A stretch of DNA of 64,000 bases from Opitutales bacterium (GTDB lineage: Bacteria > Verrucomicrobiota > Verrucomicrobiia > Opitutales > Oceanipulchritudinaceae): positions 1 through 64,000 of the forward strand of contig JAFIGH010000005.1 in NCBI GenBank assembly GCA_020831525.1. The letters run 5' to 3'. The notes beneath the pieces were generated by a model that saw nothing but the letters and a program-made list of their open reading frames with translations, had not been told where the DNA came from and searched no databases. Below are positions 43,132 through 51,800 of this stretch, in pieces (positions within the stretch are counted from its first letter, which is position 1; the number at the start of each line of letters is the position of its first letter). A program made the translations under genes and the position numbers.

Positions 43132-44412
43132 ATGCATCTACAAACCCTCGAACTCACGAACTTCCGGTGTTTCCGGTCCGCCAAGGTCAACTTCGCGAAA
43201 TCCGTGACCATAATGTTTGCCGAAAACGGTCACGGAAAGTCTTCCATTCTGGACGCGCTGGCCATCGCATTTGACGAGGTCGTGAAGCACCATGTCACGG
43301 GACGCGGGGGGGCGCGCGGCAATGTCGCTTTACGGCGGGAAGACGTGCGGATCGGGGAGGATTCCGCCACCGTTGCCATCGGCGTTCGAGCGGATCGGAA
43401 ATTTGACTTCGAGTGGTCCGATTCCATTCAAATTGAGGGACCTGCGAAAACGCGACATTCTCAGGGCAAGCGCCCCGACGATCTCAAGAGCTATCTGGAA
43501 CGCCAGTGGAACGGCGAAACGCTGGACGATGCTCCGCTCGCGGTGTTCTATAGAGCGCACCGAGCTTTCCGCCACCGGACGGACCCCAAAAACTTCAAGT
43601 TGCGCGCCTTCGAGTCGAAAAACGCTTTTGAGAACGCGTTGGATGCGAGCGCTGGTTTTGAGGCTATCCAACATTGGTTTTACCAAGTCGAAAACGAGGA
43701 GTTGCGCGAGAAAGACAGACGACGGGACTTTGACTACGAGGACCCGAAGCTGAGTGCCGTTCGCCGTGCGATCAGGGGCATGATTCCCGAGGCCGGTCGC
43801 ATGGGTTTCGAAGCGGGCTCGACCGGGCTTTCTATCGAGTGGATTGATACAGCGGGACGGCTGTTTCTCGACCAGCTCAGCGATGGATACCGGACCATCC
43901 TCGCGATGGCCATGGACCTTGCCGTGCGCCTGGTCCTGGCCAATCCGAAGCACGAAGATCCCCTTTCCGCGCAGTGCATCGTTTTGGTGGATGAGATTGA
44001 CCTCCACCTTCACCCCCGCTGGCAGCAGCGGATTATCGGCGATCTTTGCCGCACTTTTCCGGGCGCTCAGTGGGTCTTCACCACACACAGCCCGCAAGTC
44101 CTCTCGACCGTCCGACCGGAGAGCCTTCTTCGGCTGCGCGATGGCGGCATTGAACCGGTTACAGGGCTTCACACATACGGTGTGCAGAGCCACCGCGTCC
44201 TCAACGAAATCATGGAGGTTGCCGCCCGGCCTAACATCCCCGACATGGAGAAAAAAAAGGGCGCGCTCATGCGGGACATCCGGGAGGACGGCGTGTCCCG
44301 CGGGATGGCCCCGCCGCTCCTCGCTGAACTGACGGAGATCCTCGGACCTGACGATCCGTTTATTATCAACGCCAAAGCGGAGATCCTGAAGCGCCGCAAA
44401 TCCTCCCGATGA
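43132..44412 (+). CDS. ptuA: PtuA-like AAA ATPase (Septu defence)
   Basis: The 426-residue protein is an ABC/RecF-like ATPase of the AAA_15/AAA_21 type. Walker A is 'ENGHGKSS' (GHGKSS at 33-38). The signature and Walker B lie at ~260-290: 'LSDGYRTILAMAMDL' and 'LVDEIDLHLHPRWQQRI' (D287-E288), followed by the H-loop 'TTHSPQVLSTV'. The overlap of its stop with the following HNH gene (ATGA) and that gene's identity point to PtuA of the Septu anti-phage system, in which the ATPase controls the HNH nuclease. Similar ATPases also occur in retron Ec78-type systems, but no reverse transcriptase is present here. It sits inside a larger methylase/helicase island. Confidence 0.8.
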   Translation: MHLQTLELTNFRCFRSAKVNFAKSVTIMFAENGHGKSSILDALAIAFDEVVKHHVTGRGGARGNVALRREDVRIGEDSATVAIGVRADRKFDFEWSDSIQIEGPAKTRHSQGKRPDDLKSYLERQWNGETLDDAPLAVFYRAHRAFRHRTDPKNFKLRAFESKNAFENALDASAGFEAIQHWFYQVENEELREKDRRRDFDYEDPKLSAVRRAIRGMIPEAGRMGFEAGSTGLSIEWIDTAGRLFLDQLSDGYRTILAMAMDLAVRLVLANPKHEDPLSAQCIVLVDEIDLHLHPRWQQRIIGDLCRTFPGAQWVFTTHSPQVLSTVRPESLLRLRDGGIEPVTGLHTYGVQSHRVLNEIMEVAARPNIPDMEKKKGALMRDIREDGVSRGMAPPLLAELTEILGPDDPFIINAKAEILKRRKSSR

Positions 44413-44993
44413 GGTCGCTTCCGGTTCCCATCGAAACCACTGCGCTCAGGCGAACCCGCCAAAACCATCCGGGCGGCCCGTGGGAGCGCTTGGAGGGTGC
44501 ATCAAAGCGCGAGTTGAAATTGGTTTTGCTCGAAAACCAACAAAACGTTTGCGCATGGTGCGAAGTCACCATCGGTGCGGACAACTCACACCTTGACCAC
44601 ATCCGCACGAGGAACACGAGTCCGCAGCTCATCTTTGCCGTGGATAATCTCCTCGCGGCCTGCCAGAATCCGCGCACTTGCGGTCACGGACGACAAAACA
44701 AGGGCAGCCTCCCGCCATGGGTTCATCCATATGAAACGGAGGATCTGGAAGACCGTATAGACTACTACCCGGATGGTTCGCTCGTGCCGGCTTCAATCCT
44801 TTCGGAAGCCACCCAACGGGAGGCCGATGAAGCGATCAACCGACAGCTCAACCTGAATGCGGATACCCTGAAGGAAAGACGTGAACGCCGCATGGTCGAG
44901 ATTGGGACCTACTGCGGGCAAGGCTTCACCGTCGAAGATCTAATGGAAATCCTTCCCGACTTTCCCACATTGACGAAAAAACTTTGCCGTTAG
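44409..44993 (+). CDS. ptuB: PtuB-like HNH endonuclease (Septu defence)
   Basis: The 194-residue protein matches the TIGR02646/PtuB-type HNH family. A first zinc pair C48-x-x-C51 ('NVCAWCEV') precedes 'SHLDHIRTRNTS' with the candidate catalytic D63-H64. The second part has 'DNLLAACQNPRTCGHGRQNKG', giving further zinc cysteines and the terminal N/K-G of the HNH fold. In Septu the HNH protein degrades DNA or RNA under control of the ATPase. The start ATG overlaps the ptuA-like stop. The methylase start lies two bases after its stop, so all three genes are probably co-translated. Confidence 0.8.
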   Translation: MRSLPVPIETTALRRTRQNHPGGPWERLEGASKRELKLVLLENQQNVCAWCEVTIGADNSHLDHIRTRNTSPQLIFAVDNLLAACQNPRTCGHGRQNKGSLPPWVHPYETEDLEDRIDYYPDGSLVPASILSEATQREADEAINRQLNLNADTLKERRERRMVEIGTYCGQGFTVEDLMEILPDFPTLTKKLCR

Positions 44994-44995
44994 CC

Positions 44996-47977
44996 ATGCC
45001 CGCGAGCCCGCCGAAGAAACTGATTGAAGTCTCCATTCCGCTGAAGGAGATCAACGAGGCCTGTGCGCGGGAGAAATCGATCCGGCACGGGCACCCCTCG
45101 ACCCTGCACCTGTGGTGGGCGCGGCGTCCGCTCGCGGCGGCGCGGGCCGTTCTCTTTTGCCAGTTGGTGGACGATCCTTCGGGCTATGTCGACGAACTCC
45201 TCGCCGACAAGGCGAAGCGCCGCCGCGCGCAGGAGGAGACCGATCTGGAGCTGAAGATGGTGCCCCACGCCTCGCCCAAGCTCGAAGAGCGCCTCGTCGA
45301 GCGCGAGCGCGAGCGCCTGCACGACCTTGTGAAGGAACTCGTGCTCTGGGAGAACACGGGCAACGAAGCCCTCCTGCGGCGCGCGCGGGGCGAAATCCGC
45401 GCCTCCTGGGAGCGGCACTTGCGCCGCCGGGGTCTGCCCGCCGACACGCCCTTGCCCCCGGTGCTCGATCCCTTTGCCGGGGGCGGGGCCATTCCCCTGG
45501 AGGCCCAGCGCCTGGGCATGGAGGCCCATGCCTCCGACCTCAACCCCGTGGCCGTGCTCATCAACCGCGCCATGATCGAGATCCCGCCCAAGTTCGCCGG
45601 CCAGCCCCCGGTCAATCCCGACTGGCAGGGCAAGCACGCCGGGGAACGGTCCGTCACACCCTGGGCCGGAGCGCGCGGACTGGCCGAAGACGTGCGCCAC
45701 TACGGGCAATGGATGCGCGACGAGGCGGAAAAACGCATCGGCCACCTCTACCCGCCCTACACCCTCACGCAGGAGCTGATCGATACCCGGCCCGACCTCC
45801 GGAAGGCGGGCTACCGCGCGGGAGACCCGCTCACCGTGATCGCCTGGCTCTGGGCGCGCACCGTCCCCAGCCCCAACCCCGCCCTGCACGGTCAGCCCGT
45901 GCCCCTTGTCTCCTCCTTTTGGCTCTCGAAAAAACCGGGCAAGGAGGCATGGGTCGAACCCGTTGTGGAAAACGGTACCTACCGCTTCGCCATCCGCCTC
46001 GGACCGCCGCCAAATCCCGCCGCCGTCGACAACGGCACCAAGAGCGGACGGGGGGCCAACTTCACCTGCGTGCTTTCGGGCGTGCCGCTGACCCCGGCCC
46101 TCATCAAGGACGCTGGCATGACCGGCACCCTGGGTGCCACCCTCATGGCCGTTGTCGCCGAGGGACAGCGCGGGCGCGTTTACCTGCCCGCCGATGCTGT
46201 CCAAGAAACGGCCGCGACCGCCGCCGATCCGACATGGCGGCCCAGTGAAAAGCAACCGGATAATCCGCGTTGGTTTTCACCGCCGGACTACGGTATGGCG
46301 ACCTACGGCGACCTCTTCACTCCCCGTCAACTGGTCGCCCTGACGACTTTTGCCGACCTTGTCGGGGAGGCGCGCGATCGGGTCCTGGCCGACGCTGAAG
46401 CCGTCGACCACCTGCCCGCCGACGCCAAATCCCTCGAACAAAACGGCCGCGGCCCCCAGGCCTATGCCGACGCTGTCGCGGTGTATTTGGCGCTGGGGGT
46501 GAGCAAGACTACCAATAATTCATCCTCAATAACTTCATGGATGAGTGATCGCGGAGCCTTTAGGGAAACCTTCGCCCGACAAGCAATACCCATGACCTGG
46601 GACTACGCCGAAGCAAACATTCTGTCGGATATCGGTGGCAGTTTTTCTTCGTCTATCAGCAAAGGGGCAATGGCGATAGAGGCCCTTCCGTGTAATGCTC
46701 CCGGTTTTGTGGCCCAGCGGAACGCGTCGACCAGAGAAATCCCAGAAGGTGCAATCTTATCATCCGATCCACCTTATTACGACAATATCGGATATGCTGA
46801 CCTTTCTGACTTCTTCTATGTTTGGCTTAGGAGATCACTTCAAACGACCTTTCCACGTTTTATGGGGGGAATTTTAGTTCCAAAAGACGAGGAGTTGATT
46901 GCTTCCCCCTATCGCCAAGGAAACAGGAAGGACGCTGAAGATTTTTTTCTAGATGGGATGTCGAAAGTAGCCCACAGATGGGCGTTAGGATCGAGCGATG
47001 TTTATCCAGCAACCATCTATTATGCCTTCAAGCAGGCAGAAATCAAATCCGAGGGTCTGGTGTCTACCGGTTGGGCGGTCTTTCTTAGCGCGTTGATCAA
47101 TGCTGAGTTTTCAATACTGGGCACGTGGCCAATGCGGACTGAAAGTCCGGGTAGACTGATCTCAAAAGGAACAAACGCGCTCGCCTCCTCCATCGTCCTC
47201 GTTTGCCGCCGCCGCCCGGCGGACGCGGAGACGATCACCAAGCGCGAGTTCATCGAAGCCCTTGAGACGGAGTTGCCGGAGGCTTTGCGCGAGCTGCAAC
47301 ATGCCAACCTCTCCCCGGTCGACTTGCCCCAGTCGGCCATCGGCCCGGGCATGGCCATTTTCTCCCGCCACGAAGCCGTCATCAAGAGCGACGGTGAAGC
47401 GATGTCGGTGACGGAGGCCCTCCAGCTCATCAATCACGAACTTTCGGGCATTCTCGACGGGCAGGTGTCCGACATGGACGCGGACACCCGCTTTGCCTGC
47501 AAGTGGTTTGCCCAGCACGCCTTTAAGGCGGGGCCCTATGGCGACGCCGAAATCATCGCCAACGCCACCGATGTCTCCGTCGAGGGCGTCGTCGCGGCGG
47601 GCATCTTCGAGTCGGGCAAGGGCAAAGCCCGCCTTTTCCGTCCGGGGGAACTGGACCCCGCATGGAACCCGGCGACCGAGGCCCGGCTCACGGTGTGGGA
47701 GATTGTCCACCACCTCATCCGCCTCGGCGAGACGGCGGGCGATACCGCTGCCGCGCGCGTCCTTGCCGCCCTCCCGCACGCCGTCGCGGCGGAGGCCCGC
47801 CAGCTCGGCTACCGCCTCTTCACCCTCTGCGACCAAAACGGCTGGAGCGCCGAAGCCCAGGCCTACAACCAGCTCATCAGCCAATGGCAGGACTTCGCCG
47901 ACCTCGCCGTGACCCTCGAACAGGAGAAACCCCGCCCAACCCAGGCGGATCTCTTTCCCGGGAGTGCCGATGCATGA
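44996..47977 (+). CDS. DUF1156-containing adenine-type DNA methyltransferase (defence island)
   Basis: This 993-residue protein begins with the DUF1156 signature 'KEINEACAREKSIRHGHPST', then 'LHLWWARRPLAAARA'. SAM-binding motif I is 'LDPFAGGGAIPLEAQRLG' (D158-G164). The catalytic motif IV is D591-P-P-Y594 in 'SSDPPYYDNIGYADLSDFF', typical of N6-adenine or N4-cytosine methylation. The long insert between the motifs probably holds the target-recognition region. DUF1156 methylases are found with DUF499 ATPases and helicases in defence islands, presumably marking self DNA. I start at the ATG at 44996; an in-frame TTG at 44984 lies inside ptuB. The stretch ~46500-47170 has lower GC and different codon use (see separate feature). 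The stop overlaps the next start. Confidence 0.9.
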   Translation: MPASPPKKLIEVSIPLKEINEACAREKSIRHGHPSTLHLWWARRPLAAARAVLFCQLVDDPSGYVDELLADKAKRRRAQEETDLELKMVPHASPKLEERLVERERERLHDLVKELVLWENTGNEALLRRARGEIRASWERHLRRRGLPADTPLPPVLDPFAGGGAIPLEAQRLGMEAHASDLNPVAVLINRAMIEIPPKFAGQPPVNPDWQGKHAGERSVTPWAGARGLAEDVRHYGQWMRDEAEKRIGHLYPPYTLTQELIDTRPDLRKAGYRAGDPLTVIAWLWARTVPSPNPALHGQPVPLVSSFWLSKKPGKEAWVEPVVENGTYRFAIRLGPPPNPAAVDNGTKSGRGANFTCVLSGVPLTPALIKDAGMTGTLGATLMAVVAEGQRGRVYLPADAVQETAATAADPTWRPSEKQPDNPRWFSPPDYGMATYGDLFTPRQLVALTTFADLVGEARDRVLADAEAVDHLPADAKSLEQNGRGPQAYADAVAVYLALGVSKTTNNSSSITSWMSDRGAFRETFARQAIPMTWDYAEANILSDIGGSFSSSISKGAMAIEALPCNAPGFVAQRNASTREIPEGAILSSDPPYYDNIGYADLSDFFYVWLRRSLQTTFPRFMGGILVPKDEELIASPYRQGNRKDAEDFFLDGMSKVAHRWALGSSDVYPATIYYAFKQAEIKSEGLVSTGWAVFLSALINAEFSILGTWPMRTESPGRLISKGTNALASSIVLVCRRRPADAETITKREFIEALETELPEALRELQHANLSPVDLPQSAIGPGMAIFSRHEAVIKSDGEAMSVTEALQLINHELSGILDGQVSDMDADTRFACKWFAQHAFKAGPYGDAEIIANATDVSVEGVVAAGIFESGKGKARLFRPGELDPAWNPATEARLTVWEIVHHLIRLGETAGDTAAARVLAALPHAVAAEARQLGYRLFTLCDQNGWSAEAQAYNQLISQWQDFADLAVTLEQEKPRPTQADLFPGSADA
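46500..47170 (+). other. Low-GC mosaic patch inside the methylase gene
   Basis: Sample blocks here have about 42-53% GC (hand counts at 46561, 46621 and 46801), while a block just after the patch (47521) has about 62%. Codons such as TTA, AGA, AAT, TCA and CTA, otherwise rare here, cluster in the patch. The edges are sharp near 46500 and 47170. The patch covers the DPPY motif and its surroundings. The reading frame is intact. Allelic exchange within the gene is the simplest explanation; constrained codon use is the alternative. Confidence 0.7.
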
Positions 47978-48167
47978 AGCTACCGAATTGGCGCGCCTTA
48001 TTGAGGCGTTGGCCGATGTGACCCAAGACCGAAACGAGGTCACGGCCTGGCTTCAGGAACCGAATGAGGCTTTCGAGGGGTCTACCCCCTTGCAGGTGAT
48101 CGAGCGGGGCGAGTCGGACCGCTTGTGGCGAATGATTTACTTCCTGCGCTCCGGTGACCCGTCGTGA
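47970..48167 (+). CDS. MbcA/ParS/Xre-type antitoxin C-terminal domain protein (orphan)
   Basis: The 65-residue product resembles only the toxin-binding C-terminal domain of Xre/MbcA/ParS antitoxins (DUF2384): 'EVTAWLQEPNEAFEGSTPLQ' followed by 'VIERGESDRLWRMIYFLRSG'. The usual N-terminal helix-turn-helix is absent, and no RES or other partner toxin lies nearby. The ATG at 47970 overlaps the end of the methylase gene, and GGGAG sits about 7 bases upstream, so it is probably translated with the methylase. It may be a truncated antitoxin or an anti-toxin/anti-defence decoy. Too short for more. Confidence 0.65.
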   Translation: MHEATELARLIEALADVTQDRNEVTAWLQEPNEAFEGSTPLQVIERGESDRLWRMIYFLRSGDPS

Positions 48168-48221
48168 CGGTGGGGCGCATTTCACTTGCCTGCCGGGCAG
48201 GGGTTCCATTATGCAACCATT

Positions 48222-48461
48222 ATGAACATCACCGTGAAAGATCTTCCGGAACCGGTCCATGAACGGTTGAAAGAAGCGGCTACCGCCACCGGGAGAAGCC
48301 TCAACAAAATGATCGTCCACACCCTGGAAAGGGCGGTCATGCCAACCGTAACGGACCGCAGGGAGCTTCTGGGCCGGATTGCCCGTTTCCGTGGAGAGAG
48401 CCCCCTGCGCATTGAGAGTCTGGAAGAGATCGAAGCGGCGGTAAACGAGGAGAGGCCGTAG
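48222..48461 (+). CDS. Ribbon-helix-helix antitoxin (FitA/VapB type)
   Basis: The 79-residue protein has an Arc/FitA-like RHH N-terminus: 'MNITVKDLPEPVHERLKEAA' with the following helix 'TGRSLNKMIVHTLERAV'. Its acidic tail would cover the toxin ('RIESLEEIEAAVNEERP'). RHH antitoxins neutralise the PIN toxin and repress their own promoter. I choose the ATG at 48222 because it begins the RHH strand exactly. The stop (TAG 48459-48461) is one base before the toxin start, as in VapBC pairs. Confidence 0.85.
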   Translation: MNITVKDLPEPVHERLKEAATATGRSLNKMIVHTLERAVMPTVTDRRELLGRIARFRGESPLRIESLEEIEAAVNEERP

Positions 48462-48462
48462 T

Positions 48463-48855
48463 TTGATCGTCGTCGACAGCAACATTCTCCTTTATCTCCT
48501 CATTGAGGGCGACCGCACCGGGGCGGTGGTCCGCCTGCAGGAGCGGGAACCGGTTTGGGTGGCGCCGCGGCTCTGGCTGGACGAGTTTCTCAATGTCCTA
48601 TGCACCTACGAACGCCTCGGTCGGACGACGGCGGCGGAGAATCTTCGCCGCGTGGAATTGGCGGGTGAAGTCGTGGCGCGCAGCTACTTCGTCCCGCCCG
48701 CGCGCACACTCGCCCTCGCGCGCCGCACCGGTTGCTCGGGCTACGACAGCCAGTTTCTTGCCCTCGCGGAAGACCTCGGCGTTTACCTTTACACGTTTGA
48801 TGAAAAAGTCCTAACCTCCGCACCTGATCTCGCCCGCTGTCCCCCGGCGGCGTGA
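48463..48855 (+). CDS. vapC: VapC-type PIN-domain ribonuclease toxin
   Basis: The 130-residue PIN protein carries the acidic residues of the active site: Asp5 in 'IVVDSNILLYLL', Glu in 'WLDEFLN', and Asp in 'SGYDSQFLALAEDLG', with a final Asp near 'LYTFDEK'. VapC toxins cleave tRNA or rRNA when the antitoxin is lost. The start is a TTG at 48463 after AGGAG; it restores the canonical N-terminus, and no ATG does. The pair lies between the methylase and the DUF499 gene, so it may be a stabiliser of the island or part of the response to phage. It is not closely similar to the VapC at 57336. Confidence 0.88.
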   Translation: MIVVDSNILLYLLIEGDRTGAVVRLQEREPVWVAPRLWLDEFLNVLCTYERLGRTTAAENLRRVELAGEVVARSYFVPPARTLALARRTGCSGYDSQFLALAEDLGVYLYTFDEKVLTSAPDLARCPPAA

Positions 48856-48882
48856 GGTCCGCACGGTTGATCGTCCACAAAC

Positions 48883-51800
48883 ATGGCACTCTCCAATAAG
48901 CAACGCATCGGGCAGGCGCTCGACGAACTCAAGCCGGCGCTCCTCGCTTACGTGGAGCCCGTCCTCACGGAAGCGGGCCGCGGGCCGCGCAGGAGCGAAG
49001 TCCAACAGGCCCTTGGCGAGACCGGGGTGCGTGTGATCGACGGCGAGGTGCACTGGGATGTGCAGGGCCTTCTGAAGATGATGATCAAGCTCTGGGGGCC
49101 TCTCTTTTCGCCGCGCTTTGATAAGAACGAACGGGCGCGCATGCGTTCCCTTATTCAGGAAGCCAACGACATCCGTAACCGCTTCGCGCACGATGTGCCG
49201 TTTTCCTACGACGACACCTACCGCGATCTCGATACCCTGGGCCGCGTGGCCGAGGCAACGGGCGGAACCGAGGCGGCGCGGAAGCTGCGTGAAATGGCCA
49301 AGGGCGTCATGCGCGTGCAGTTCCAGGAGGAGGCCCGCAACGAGACCCGCCGCACCGCTGCCATGGAGGGCACGCCGTTGGCGGCGCTGAAGCCGTGGCG
49401 GGAGGTCATCGCGCCCCACAGCGATGTGGCCAAGGGGAATTTCCTTGAGGCTGAGTTTGTCGCCGATCTCCACGCCGTCTACCAGGGACGGGCCGGGAGC
49501 GAATACGGCGATCCGCGCGAGTTCTTTGCCCGCACCTTCCTCACCGCCGGGCTCAAGGATCTTCTGCGCCGCGCGCTCGTGCGACTCACCGGCGGGGGCG
49601 GCAGCCCCGTGCTCGAACTGAAGACCAACTTCGGGGGCGGCAAGACCCACTCCCTCCTGGCCCTCTACCACCTCTTCGACGCCATCCCCACCACCTCGCT
49701 CGCGGGCATGGATGAGCTGCTCCGTGAAACCGGCATCAACGATTCGCCGACGGCGCGGCGTGTCGTCATCGCCGGGCACCAGCTCGGCGTGAATCAGCCG
49801 CGCAAAAAGCCCGACGGCACGCTTGTGCGCACGCTTTGGGGTGAGGTGGCCTACCAACTGGGCGGAGCGGCCGCCTTCGACCGGGTGCGCTCTTCCGATG
49901 AGTCGGGAACCAATCCCGGTGCCGAGGTCCTGGCGGAGATCATGGGCGCGTCCGGACCCTGCCTCATTCTCATTGATGAATGGGTCGCCTATCTGCGGGA
50001 CACGGTCGATGCGGATGGCCTCGCAGCGGGGTCTTTCGAGTCGAACTTCGGCTTTGCCCAATCCCTCACCGAGGCCGCGAAGGTGGTGCCGCACGCCCTC
50101 GTGGTCGCCAGCTTGCCCGCATCCCAAATCGAGATGGGCGGCCCGCGGGGCGTGGCCGCCTTCGAACAGCTTTCCAATCTCTTCAAGCGCGTCGCCACTC
50201 CATGGCAATCGACGCGCGCGGAAGAGGGCTATGAAATCGTCCGCCGCCGCCTCTTCGAGTCGCACATGGACTATCCCGCCCGCGATGCCGTGGTGAAGGC
50301 ATTCCACGAACTCTACCGCTCGGGCAAGAGCAACTTCCCCTCCAACTGCTCGGAGCAGGAATACCGGCGCAAGCTGGAGGCCTGCTACCCGATCCATCCG
50401 GAGCTGTTCGACAAACTGGACGGTGTGTGGTCGACCCTTGAGAAATTTCAGAAGACGCGCGGGGTTCTGCGCTTCATGGCCGCCGTCATTTCCGAGCTTT
50501 GGCAACGGGAAGACCGCAATCTCCTCATCATGCCGGCTTCGGTGGCTCTCGACAGCCCGCGGATCGCCTCCGTCATCAAGGAAGTGCTTCCCGGCGGAGG
50601 TAGTTGGGACGGCGTGATCAGCACCGACATCGACGGACAGGGTGCGCAGGCCCATCTCATCGACAGCGACAACAGCGGGCTCGGCCGTTACTCCGCTTGC
50701 CGGCGGGTGGCGCGCTCCATCTTTATCGCCGCCGCCCCCACGAGCGGTCCCAACCGCGGCGTGGACGACCAGCATCTCCTCCTTTCCTGCGTTCAACCGG
50801 GGGAGAACCCGGAGAAATTCGGCGATGCCCTGCGACGCCTTTCCGACAAAGCCACCTATCTCTACCGCGACGCCGCGCGCTCATGGTTCGCCCTGCAGCC
50901 AAGTGTATCGCGGCTCGCGCAGGACCGCATCAAAACGTCTCTTGAAAGCGACGAACCGGAAGCGGAGATCGAGTCGCGCTTGCGTCGGTGGGAAGGAAGA
51001 AGCGTCTTCCCGGGTGGTGCCCAACGGGCGCGCGTCCCGGCGGATGTCGCCGACGAAAACAGCGTGCGCCTCGTCATTCTGCCGCCCTCGGCATCCACCT
51101 CGAAGAATGCCGAAGGGTCGGCCGCAGTCGAATTGGCCACGGAAATCCTTACGCAAGCCGCCAACCGGCCGCGCACCTACCGCAACGGTCTCCTCTTCCT
51201 TGCGCCCGACGAGGCCCATCTCATGCGTCTGCGTGAAGCCGCCGCCGCCTATCTCGCCTGGCAAAGTATCGAACGCGACCAGGATAGCCTCGAACTCACC
51301 AACCACGACAAGGCCCAGACAGCCCAGAAAATCCGCGAGTGCGGCGAGACCCTCGCCACGCGCATGGGCGACACCTGGGGCCATCTTCTGGTTCCATCCG
51401 TAAAGGATCCGAAATCCGGCGCAATCACCTGGGGAACGGTCCCCTGTCCGGGCGGGGGCGACAAAATCCGCGCCGCCCTCAAACGGCTGTGCGAAAAGGA
51501 ACTGGTGCACGACAAGTTCAATCCCTTCCACCTGAAACGTGAACTTGAACGCCATCTCTGGGGAACGCGCGACCATGTCAGCACGCGTGCTGTGGACGAC
51601 GCCTTCGGCACATACCTCTTCTTTCCGCGGCTTCTGCGGCGGGAACTGCTCACCGATGCGATCCGCGCAGGCTTCAGCGGAGAAAGCCTCCTCTGCGAAT
51701 ATTTCGGCTACGCCGATGCCTTCGACGAGGACACGGGCAAATATGCCGGACTTCACGCAACCACCGTCCCCGGCGTCGTCACCATCGGAGAGAGTGTTCT

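Noticed and set aside
45112-46248. 378-codon forward frame in another phase over the methylase gene
   Set aside because: Low-complexity Arg/Ala/Pro/Gly sequence; the DUF1156 frame carries all motifs.
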